Source: RFTU01 sp032122355
GTDB lineage: Bacteria > Pseudomonadota > Gammaproteobacteria > Burkholderiales > Burkholderiaceae_C
DNA: 12,866 nucleotides
Assembly (NCBI GenBank): GCA_032122355.1
Contig: JAUMCS010000017.1
Coordinates: 1 to 12,866 of the forward strand
Reading direction: 5' to 3'
The notes under the pieces were generated by a model. The model saw only the letters and a program-made list of their open reading frames with translations, was not told the DNA's origin and did not search any database. Of the stretch, positions 7,087-12,866 are shown one piece after another. Within the stretch, counting starts at the first letter, position 1. Each line of letters begins with the position of its first letter. The position numbers were made by a program, and so were the translations under genes.

Positions 7087-7677
7087 TTAGAAATGCATAT
7101 CCAGCCCAACAAGAGAGTCTACTCCCAAGAGCGTAGCAACGCCCAATACCGCAAAAATGACAGCGGCTATGCTATGCACCAGCTTCATCGGAATTTTATG
7201 AGCTAGCTTTTCACCTAAATAAACCGCTGGCACATTGGCAATAAGCATCCCTAGGGTCGTACCCACCACGACTGACACCGAGGCAGCATAATGCGCCGCC
7301 ATGGCAATGGTGGCAATTTGGGTTTTATCACCCATTTCCGCCAAAAAGAAACTGATAAAGGTTGCTCCAAACACCCCCCATCGGTGCGCAATTTTGGTTT
7401 CTTCCTCTTCGATTTTATCGGGAATCATGGTCCAGGCAGCCATACCCAAAAATGACAAACCCAAAATCCAGCACAACACCTCAGGACTAAGCTGAGCTGT
7501 AATCCAAGCCCCTAAAGCACCGGCCAAACCATGATTGATTAATGTTGCAACCAGAATACCCAAAATGATGGGAACTGGCTTTTTAAAGCGAGCAGCCAAA
7601 ATAAAAGCCAACAGCTGGGTTTTGTCACCCATTTCTGCCAAAGCTACTACACCCGTCGATACCCATAACGCTTCCAT
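7087..7677 (-). CDS. GDT1/UPF0016 (TMEM165) family cation transporter
   Basis: An inner-membrane protein of 196 residues with about six hydrophobic helices arranged as two homologous halves. Each half carries the family motif E-x-G-D-K-T: EMGDKT at 15-20 and again at 114-119. The family includes the manganese exporters MneA of Vibrio and Mnx of cyanobacteria and the Golgi Ca2+/Mn2+ transporter TMEM165, so Mn2+ (possibly Ca2+) export is the likely role. The acidic DKIEEEETK at about 87-95 is a loop between the halves. The gene starts 7 bases after ubiD with AAGGGT about 13 bases upstream, so it is presumably co-transcribed. The duplication is visible in the DNA too, where both motif copies share tcacccattt. 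Ion specificity is inferred. Confidence 0.9.
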   Translation of the reverse strand: MEALWVSTGVVALAEMGDKTQLLAFILAARFKKPVPIILGILVATLINHGLAGALGAWITAQLSPEVLCWILGLSFLGMAAWTMIPDKIEEEETKIAHRWGVFGATFISFFLAEMGDKTQIATIAMAAHYAASVSVVVGTTLGMLIANVPAVYLGEKLAHKIPMKLVHSIAAVIFAVLGVATLLGVDSLVGLDMHF

Positions 7678-7684
7678 TGGCGGT

Positions 7685-9250
7685 TTACCCTTTCTGCTTC
7701 GATTGAATGATCTCTTGCCAGAGGTTTTCCATTTTGCTGGTCACTTCAGCAGGCATGGTGATCACCCTACCCCACTCGCGCTGAGTTTCTCCGGGCCATT
7801 TATGGGTGGCATCTAAACCCATTTTCCCACCCAAACCACTCACCGGCGAAGCAAAGTCGAGATAATCTATAGGCGTATTCTCAACCAAGGTCACATCCCG
7901 TACAGGGTCCATGCGGGTGGTAATGGCCCAAATCACATCGGGCCAACTGCGGATATCCACATCATCATCCGTGATGACAATGAATTTGGTATACATGAAC
8001 TGCCGCAGAAAGCTCCACACCCCCATCATGACGCGCTTGGCGTGCCCCGCATAGCTTTTTTTGATACTCACTACCGCCATGCGATAGCTGCACCCCTCAG
8101 GCGGCAAATAAAAATCGGTGATTTCAGGAAACTGCTTTTGCAAAATGGGCACAAATACTTCGTTCAGTGCCACCCCCAGCACCGCGGGCTCATCAATAGG
8201 CTTGCCGGTATAGGTTGAGTGATAAATGGGTGATTGCCGATGCGTGATGCGATCAATTTGGAATACAGGGAACCAATCTTGTTCGTTGTAATAACCCGTA
8301 TGGTCACCAAAGGGCCCCTCTAGAGCATGAAGATAACCATGGATTTCCTTGGTGGTAATACCATAAGCGCTACGCCCCTCAAAACCTAAAGGGGCTGCGG
8401 GAATATGGCCTTCGAGTACAAATTCAGCAGTGGCCGGAGCATGTAGTTTGACATCACCCTGCCCTACTTGGGTTTGAGCTAATAGGGTGCGCCCACCGCG
8501 CAATAAACCGGCAAATTGATATTCACTCAAAGTGTCGGGCACAGGAGTCACGGCACCTAAAATGGTGGCGGGGTCTGCACCCAAAGCCACTGCTATCGGA
8601 AAAGATTGACCCGGGTTGACACGCCGAAAATCCCTGAAATCAAGCGCCCCACCCCGATGGGCTAACCAGCGCATGATGGTGCAATTGGGGCCAATGACTT
8701 GCTGGCGGTATATGCCTAAATTTTGCCTTGATCGTGGCGAAGCGACATTTTGCGGACCTCGAGTAATCACCAAGCCCCATGTAATCAGCGGCCCCACATC
8801 TTCTGGCCAACACGTTTGAACAGGTAGCTTAGCCAAATCCACATCTGAGCCTTCAATCACTTCTTCCTGACAAGCAGGTTTGCGCACAGTGCTAGGCTTC
8901 ATGTCCCAAAGCGCCTTGGCCATTTGAAACAAACGCCCTGCATCTTTGAGCCCTTTGGGTGGGTCGGGTTCTTTGAGTTTGGCCAATAAACGCCCCACCT
9001 CGCGCAACTCTCGCAAAGATTCAGCCCCCATGCCCATGGCCACTCGTTTGGTTGTGCCAAACAAATTTGTGAGCGCACTGATATTGCTACCCACTGGCCG
9101 TGTGAACAACAAGGCCGGACCTTGTGCCTTTAAACTGCGGTCACTCAACGACGTCATTTCTAAAAAAGGGCTGACTGCCGTGGAAACTCGAAGCAGTTCG
9201 CCGGTTTGCTCTAATTGTTGAATGAAATCTCGTAAATCTTGATATTGCAT
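7685..9250 (-). CDS. ubiD: 4-hydroxy-3-polyprenylbenzoate decarboxylase UbiD
   Basis: UbiD removes the carboxyl group of 4-hydroxy-3-polyprenylbenzoate in ubiquinone synthesis, using prenylated FMN made by UbiX, with Mn2+ and K+ at the cofactor site. The 521 residues are a little longer than E. coli UbiD but cover the whole family. Recognisable are the N-terminal domain (YQDLRDFIQQLEQTGEL), the cofactor-binding stretch NLGIYRQQVIG at 177-187, and MRWLAHRGGALDFRD at 193-207. Also present are EFVLEGHIP at 276-284, EGPFGDHTGYY at 311-321 and the C-terminal ITDDDVDIRSW region. The start at the ATG read from 9250 gives the expected N-terminus. It is the first gene of the leftward block, followed at once by the GDT1-family gene. 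UbiX is not in the window. Confidence 0.95.
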   Translation of the reverse strand: MQYQDLRDFIQQLEQTGELLRVSTAVSPFLEMTSLSDRSLKAQGPALLFTRPVGSNISALTNLFGTTKRVAMGMGAESLRELREVGRLLAKLKEPDPPKGLKDAGRLFQMAKALWDMKPSTVRKPACQEEVIEGSDVDLAKLPVQTCWPEDVGPLITWGLVITRGPQNVASPRSRQNLGIYRQQVIGPNCTIMRWLAHRGGALDFRDFRRVNPGQSFPIAVALGADPATILGAVTPVPDTLSEYQFAGLLRGGRTLLAQTQVGQGDVKLHAPATAEFVLEGHIPAAPLGFEGRSAYGITTKEIHGYLHALEGPFGDHTGYYNEQDWFPVFQIDRITHRQSPIYHSTYTGKPIDEPAVLGVALNEVFVPILQKQFPEITDFYLPPEGCSYRMAVVSIKKSYAGHAKRVMMGVWSFLRQFMYTKFIVITDDDVDIRSWPDVIWAITTRMDPVRDVTLVENTPIDYLDFASPVSGLGGKMGLDATHKWPGETQREWGRVITMPAEVTSKMENLWQEIIQSKQKG

Positions 9251-9342
9251 GATAATGCTAACGTCGTGGCTGAATCAATGCGTTATTGTTGTACCTTTTT
9301 AGGTTTTGTGCATACCCAATCCAGAATTACTGCGAAAAAATT

Positions 9343-10254
9343 ATGTTTTTTAAAAACCTCCTGTTCAAGATAAAACGGTTGCTCACGCATCCAACACCCA
9401 GCATATTAAGCACTGGTTTACTGCGCTGGGTACACAGGTTACTGGCCACTCTCGGTTTGGCCACAGTCATCGTAGTGGGGATAGTTGCTAGCCAGGAATT
9501 ACTTCAATACGAGTTTGAAATCAATACCCTGCGCTGGCTTACTCAACGCTATCACGCTCGCCTGATCGATGAAGGGGATATCCTAGAACCCATTCAAGAT
9601 CTCAAAGCGATTCATCGAGTTGCTGCCATCGACCCCAAATCGCTGAATAGGCCACAAGCCCTCACCGCCAAATGGCTTTCAAGGCGCTATAAGGTAGCAC
9701 CAGAACCGGTTGCCCGTATCGTACAAGAAGCCTGGAAAATTGGACCCATAGCGAAAATAGAGCCTGAAATGCTTTTGGCTCTTGTAGCCATTGAATCTGG
9801 CTTTAACCCCTATGCCCAAAGTACAGCAGGTGCTCAAGGCTTAACCCAAGTCATGACGCATATTCATACCCATAAACTGAAATTATTTGGGGGTGATTAC
9901 GCCGTTTTTGATCCATTGAGCAACCTCAAAGTAGGTGCCCAAATTTTGAAAGATTGCATCACTAAAATGGGCTCCACGGCTGAAGGCTTATCCTGCTATG
10001 TGGGTGCCGTGGGGGAAGATAGCACCTATCCGGCCAAAGTACTGGCGGAGTATGCATTCATCAAAAAAGTGAGCTCCGGCGAGAAAGTCTCACCCCGCAC
10101 TGAGATTGTCGTTAAGACATCTGATACAGGGTCAAGGGCTCCTAAAGGGCCAAAAAACGCCCCAGATTTACCCCCTACCCAATCAGATGAATATGACTAT
10201 GATGCGGATATCCCCGCAACAGATGCCAAAACCCAGGCGAAAGTATTAAAATAA
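9343..10254 (+). CDS. Membrane-anchored lytic transglycosylase (SLT domain)
   Basis: A murein-cleaving lytic transglycosylase, probably anchored in the inner membrane and facing the periplasm. From ATG 9343 the protein has 303 residues. A basic N-terminus precedes one hydrophobic helix (about 33-50, LLATLGLATVIVVGIVAS), then a linker helix region and an SLT domain from about 140. The catalytic glutamate is Glu151 in ALVAIESGFNPYA, followed by AGAQGLTQVM and later CYVGA, the usual order of motifs. The last 45 or so residues are charged and Pro/Asp-rich, ending in a probably disordered tail. The same frame extends up to TTG 9286, adding 19 residues; I prefer the ATG since neither has a clear ribosome binding site and the extension is not conserved-looking. 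It is divergent from ubiD, with no operon partner evident upstream. Confidence 0.87.
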   Translation: MFFKNLLFKIKRLLTHPTPSILSTGLLRWVHRLLATLGLATVIVVGIVASQELLQYEFEINTLRWLTQRYHARLIDEGDILEPIQDLKAIHRVAAIDPKSLNRPQALTAKWLSRRYKVAPEPVARIVQEAWKIGPIAKIEPEMLLALVAIESGFNPYAQSTAGAQGLTQVMTHIHTHKLKLFGGDYAVFDPLSNLKVGAQILKDCITKMGSTAEGLSCYVGAVGEDSTYPAKVLAEYAFIKKVSSGEKVSPRTEIVVKTSDTGSRAPKGPKNAPDLPPTQSDEYDYDADIPATDAKTQAKVLK

Positions 10255-10308
10255 TCTCTTTGAGAAATTCTTTGCCCTAATCCTGTGGCAACTCACTCTA
10301 GACCGAAC

Positions 10309-10312
10309 GGAA
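10309..10312 (+). promoter_or_regulatory. Ribosome binding site that selects the glyA start
   Basis: GGAA lies 5 bases before ATG 10318. An in-frame GTG at 10285 would add 11 residues (ATHSRPNGTE after the start) that GlyA proteins lack, and it has no binding site. The ATG is therefore preferred. Confidence 0.5.
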
Positions 10313-10317
10313 CCGAA

Positions 10318-11568
10318 ATGTTTGATCGTACCCAATCTACCCTTGCCAATGTTGACCCCCAAATTTGGGCGGCTATTCAAGCCGAAAATCAGCGCCAAGA
10401 AGACCATATTGAGCTGATTGCCAGTGAAAACTACACTTCACCCGCTGTGATGGCCGCTCAAGGCTCGCAACTTACTAATAAATATGCCGAAGGCTATCCA
10501 GGTAAGCGTTACTACGGCGGCTGTGAAAATGTAGACGTGGTTGAACAATTAGCGATTGATCGTCTCAAACAAATCTATGGTGCTCAATTTGCCAATGTGC
10601 AACCCAATTCAGGATCACAAGCCAATCAAGCCGTATTTTTTAGCTTACTTAACCCAGGCGATACCATTATGGGTATGAGTTTGGCTGAAGGCGGCCACCT
10701 CACACACGGCATGCCACTCAATATCAGCGGCAAATGGTTCAAGGTAGTGAGCTATGGCCTGAATGCGCAAGAAGCCATCGACTACGACAACATGGAGCGA
10801 CTGGCCCAAGAGCACAAACCCAAGTTAATTATCGCCGGAGCCAGTGCGTACTCGCTGCATATCGATTTTGAACGTTTTGCCAAAGTAGCCAAATCAGTTG
10901 GAGCCTACTTGATGGTAGATATGGCCCACTATGCGGGCTTGATTGCGGCCGGCGTGTACCCTAACCCCGTGCCCTTTGCTGATGTGGTTACCAGCACCAC
11001 CCATAAAAGCTTGCGTGGCCCACGTGGTGGGATTATTTTGTGTAACAACGAAGATTTAGCCAAAAAACTCAACAGTGCCATATTCCCAGGTTTGCAAGGC
11101 GGCCCGTTGATGCATGTGATTGCGGGTAAGGCGGTTGCATTCCAAGAGGCCCTTCAACCCAACTTCAAAGCCTATCAGCAGCAAGTGGTCGCCAATGCGA
11201 ATGTTTTGGCTCAAACCTTGATTGAGAGGGGCCTACGGATTGTCAGTGGTGGCACTCAAAGCCATGTAATGCTGGTTGACTTACGCCCCAAAAACCTCAC
11301 TGGTAAAGAAGCTGAAGCCATACTCGGTGCAGCACACATGACCTGCAATAAAAACGGTATACCGAATGACCCACAAAAACCTATGGTCACCAGCGGTATT
11401 CGGCTAGGCACACCTGCGATGACTACTCGTGGATTCAAGGAAGAGCAAGCCCGCATGACGGCGCACTTGATTGCGGATGTTCTTGATAATCCGCATAATG
11501 AGGAAAACATTGCACAGGTGCGCAGCCAGGTCAGCGCCCTAACGCGTGACTTTCCCGTTTACCGCTAA
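10318..11568 (+). CDS. glyA: Serine hydroxymethyltransferase GlyA
   Basis: A pyridoxal-phosphate enzyme that converts serine and tetrahydrofolate to glycine and 5,10-methylene-tetrahydrofolate, the main one-carbon source for thymidylate and purines. With the ATG at 10318 it has 416 residues, the standard length. Visible motifs are IELIASENYTSPAV (31-44), YAEGYPGKRYYGG (56-68), NVQPNSGSQAN (93-103) and DMAHYAGLIAAG (201-212). The cofactor lysine is Lys230 in TSTTHKSLRGPRGG. The C-terminal domain includes SGIRLGTPAMTTRGF. It is followed 11 bases later by nrdR, a common and functionally sensible pairing, since both bear on deoxynucleotide supply. No glycine riboswitch is seen in the 63-base upstream gap. 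Confidence 0.98.
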   Translation: MFDRTQSTLANVDPQIWAAIQAENQRQEDHIELIASENYTSPAVMAAQGSQLTNKYAEGYPGKRYYGGCENVDVVEQLAIDRLKQIYGAQFANVQPNSGSQANQAVFFSLLNPGDTIMGMSLAEGGHLTHGMPLNISGKWFKVVSYGLNAQEAIDYDNMERLAQEHKPKLIIAGASAYSLHIDFERFAKVAKSVGAYLMVDMAHYAGLIAAGVYPNPVPFADVVTSTTHKSLRGPRGGIILCNNEDLAKKLNSAIFPGLQGGPLMHVIAGKAVAFQEALQPNFKAYQQQVVANANVLAQTLIERGLRIVSGGTQSHVMLVDLRPKNLTGKEAEAILGAAHMTCNKNGIPNDPQKPMVTSGIRLGTPAMTTRGFKEEQARMTAHLIADVLDNPHNEENIAQVRSQVSALTRDFPVYR

Positions 11569-11579
11569 AGCATCAGCGT

Positions 11580-12029
11580 ATGCGCTGCCCCTTTTGCGGA
11601 CACACCGATACCCAAGTGGTTGAAACGCGGGTATCGGATGAAGGCGATGCCATTCGGCGGCGGCGCAAATGCCAAAATACCCCATGCGAGAAACGCTTTA
11701 CCACCTACGAGCGGGCTGAAATTAGCCTGCCCGTGGTAGTCAAAAAAGACGGTTCTCGGCAAGAGTTTAGTGCCAATAAACTGCGCGCATCCATGCAGCT
11801 TGCTTTACGAAAGCGCCCTGTCAGTACTCCGCAAGTGGATGATGCAATTACCCGTATTGAAGAACAACTGATGACCTTGCCCGAGCGAGAAATTCCATCT
11901 TCGCGCCTAGGTGAGTTGATTATGCGCGAACTCAAACGGATTGACAAAGTGGCGTATGTCCGATTTGCCTCGGTTTACCGCAGCTTTGAAGATATTGATG
12001 ACTTCAGTCAGTTGATTCAAAGTATTTAA
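11580..12029 (+). CDS. nrdR: Transcriptional repressor NrdR
   Basis: NrdR senses ATP/dATP through an ATP-cone domain and represses ribonucleotide reductase genes by binding NrdR boxes. The 149 residues match the family. The N-terminal zinc ribbon begins MRCPFCGHTDTQVVETR, and the ATP-cone (about 49-139) starts PVVVKKDGSRQEF and runs to DKVAYVRFASVYRSFEDI. The unusual point is the second zinc knuckle. It reads KCQNTPCEKRFTTYE, so Cys31 and Cys36 are four residues apart, whereas NrdR proteins I know have CX2C there. The rest of the ribbon, including the RRRR run, is normal. The gene starts 11 bases after glyA without a clear Shine-Dalgarno sequence. No convincing NrdR box was found in the window. 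Confidence 0.97.
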   Translation: MRCPFCGHTDTQVVETRVSDEGDAIRRRRKCQNTPCEKRFTTYERAEISLPVVVKKDGSRQEFSANKLRASMQLALRKRPVSTPQVDDAITRIEEQLMTLPEREIPSSRLGELIMRELKRIDKVAYVRFASVYRSFEDIDDFSQLIQSI

Positions 12030-12179
12030 TTTCCGCTGTCACACACAATACTGAATTCATCTGCGCCCGAGCTTTATACCCTCTTTCAGGGGGCTACACC
12101 CCATTTGATGTGCAACTGACGAAGGGCTGAACGCAAGCCTCACTTACTTACAGTTATACCCATTCCAATTTCGATTCAT

Positions 12180-12183
12180 GGAG
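12180..12183 (+). promoter_or_regulatory. Ribosome binding site near the pseudopilin start
   Basis: GGAG lies 5 bases before TTG 12189 but touches GTG 12183, so it favours TTG as the real start. An ATG at 12178 just in front opens only a four-codon frame (MEWL) that ends at 12192. Confidence 0.4.
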
Positions 12184-12734
12184 TGGCTTTGAAAAGTAAG
12201 CGTTGTCAGCAAAAGGGTGTTTCTCTCATAGAAACTTGCATCACCGGCAGTGTCTTGGGAATTTTGACGTGCATAGCAGCACCGTCGTATCAGAATATGA
12301 TGGATTTAAGGCGACTGGAAGGAATGGCCAATACACTTTGGCACGACCTGCAGTATGTGCGAGCCACAGCCATATCCCTAAATGAAAATATTCAATTATC
12401 CATTCAAAGCAATACCAACATCGCTGGTACGGGCTGTTATGTCATTCACACAGGCCGTTCAGGCGATTGTGTATGCCAGGGGGCTCCCTTGCGCGCGGTA
12501 TGCGAAGCGGGCAGTCGAGCGCTGAAAACAGTTGCGTTGCCTAGCAGTCGCTTAAGAATAACCGGCACCCGCACACGAATGTCATGGGCAGCAAGCAGAG
12601 GTACGGTCACACCCGCAGCAACACTCCACCTCAGTCTGGCCGATGACCGCGGTATTGCCCATGTGATCAATATTGTTGGTCGGGTGAGGACCTGCTCGCC
12701 ACAAGGTACGGTTAAGGGAATTCCCCGATGCTAG
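12183..12734 (+). CDS. FimT/GspH-family type IV pseudopilin
   Basis: A minor pilin or pseudopilin, inserted in the inner membrane and processed by prepilin peptidase, likely helping start type IV pilus assembly or DNA binding. The short basic leader ends KG, the processing site is before VSLIE (Gly12/Val13, with the required Glu at mature position 5), and a hydrophobic helix follows to about residue 33. The rest is a GspH-type globular domain. Two cysteines, Cys171 and Cys183, bracket the end and could form the C-terminal disulfide loop; other cysteines lie in the middle. The end pattern VINIVGRVRTCSPQG is typical of pilus FimT in Comamonadaceae-like bacteria. The start is GTG 12183 or, with the better ribosome binding site, TTG 12189 (181 residues). 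It lies 153 bases after nrdR. Confidence 0.87.
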   Translation: MALKSKRCQQKGVSLIETCITGSVLGILTCIAAPSYQNMMDLRRLEGMANTLWHDLQYVRATAISLNENIQLSIQSNTNIAGTGCYVIHTGRSGDCVCQGAPLRAVCEAGSRALKTVALPSSRLRITGTRTRMSWAASRGTVTPAATLHLSLADDRGIAHVINIVGRVRTCSPQGTVKGIPRC

Positions 12735-12754
12735 TTTGCTGGCTTGGTACGAAC

Positions 12755-12773
12755 GGACTTTTATAAGTAGTCC
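12755..12773. repeat. Short inverted repeat after the pseudopilin gene
   Basis: GGACT at 12755-12759 can pair with AGTCC at 12769-12773; an alternative pairing is ACTT with AAGT within it. No run of T follows, so it does not look like a standard intrinsic terminator. Confidence 0.3.
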
Positions 12774-12805
12774 CATCTGAATAAATCCGTTTTCAGCGAA
12801 CAATC

Positions 12806-12851
12806 CCGAAATTGAGGAGCCTGACCGATTTCAAGATGGCAAAAATTTCGG
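12806..12851. repeat. 8-base inverted repeat at the right edge
   Basis: CCGAAATT at 12806-12813 is the exact reverse complement of AATTTCGG at 12844-12851, with 30 bases between. The arms are short and could be chance, or part of a regulatory or mobile-element end continuing beyond the window. Confidence 0.3.
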
Positions 12852-12866
12852 ACAAAATGAGGTCAA

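Larger units (their letters stand above)
12735..12866. other. Unassigned right edge after the pseudopilin gene
   Basis: No recognised gene. In relatives a PilV-type gene starting with a prepilin leader would follow, but no such start is visible. One frame is open from 12785 to the edge, with an ATG at 12836 reading MAKISDKMRS and a GAGGAG at 12814-12819 rather far upstream; this could be the beginning of a gene, but I cannot assign it. Confidence 0.3.

Noticed and set aside
7315..7645. Near-identical DNA segments at about 7320-7345 and 7618-7642
   Set aside because: They encode the two EMGDKT motifs of the GDT1-family protein; this is internal gene duplication known for the family, not a separate repeat element.
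10255..10317. Glycine riboswitch or other RNA leader upstream of glyA
   Set aside because: The gap is only 63 bases and shows no conserved aptamer structure.
12040..12056. ACACACAATACTG as an NrdR box
   Set aside because: It matches only part of the 16-base consensus, lacks the symmetric GTGT half, lies after nrdR and has no paired second box.
12030..12182. Possible terminator (CCCT...AGGG and GGGG...CCCC at about 12080-12104) after nrdR
   Set aside because: The arms are 4 to 5 bases, overlap each other and have no T run behind them, so they do not support an intrinsic terminator.
12716..12725. Perfect palindrome GGGAATTCCC
   Set aside because: It is in the last codons of the pseudopilin gene, is short and has no partner site, so it is probably chance.

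Overview
The window is ordinary chromosomal housekeeping DNA from a betaproteobacterium, most likely Burkholderiales and Comamonadaceae-like. I base this on the protein style (MinC with a Pro/Gln/Ala linker, the NrdR C-terminus, the FabI-like and MaoC proteins, the pseudopilin) and on the glyA-nrdR-pseudopilin order. Genus cannot be told from the sequence alone. No tRNA, rRNA or CRISPR array was seen.

Layout. Positions 1-126 look like one end of an insertion sequence whose transposase reads leftward out of the window; only its first codons are visible. About 45 bases later begins a rightward cluster, minC-minD-minE followed closely by a pyrophosphate-type phosphofructokinase gene (171-3349). 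This cluster runs head-on into a leftward block and the two terminal genes overlap by 11 bases. The leftward block, in transcription order, is ubiD and a GDT1/UPF0016 membrane transporter gene (9250-7087), then after a 148-base gap a YgiQ-family radical SAM gene, a FabI-like enoyl reductase gene and a short MaoC hydratase gene (6938-3339). From a divergent spacer at 9251-9342 the rightward strand resumes with a membrane-anchored lytic transglycosylase, glyA, nrdR and a FimT/GspH pseudopilin. The last 132 bases hold no recognised gene.

How the genes work together. MinC, MinD and MinE position the division septum. The phosphofructokinase serves glycolysis/gluconeogenesis and probably shares their transcript. 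FabI-like plus MaoC form a two-gene reductase/hydratase pair for acyl chains. UbiD is the ubiquinone-pathway decarboxylase and lies 7 bases from a predicted Mn2+/Ca2+ exporter. GlyA supplies one-carbon units and NrdR represses ribonucleotide reductase, so that pair touches nucleotide supply. The pseudopilin usually begins a type IV pilus minor-pilin cluster, but no pilV-like start is visible after it.

I found no new multi-gene system. The observations most worth checking are the IS end just upstream of the min promoter, a predicted almost leaderless minC transcript, an enlarged zinc-knuckle spacing in NrdR (CX4C instead of the usual CX2C), and the free-standing MaoC domain beside a FabI-like protein.
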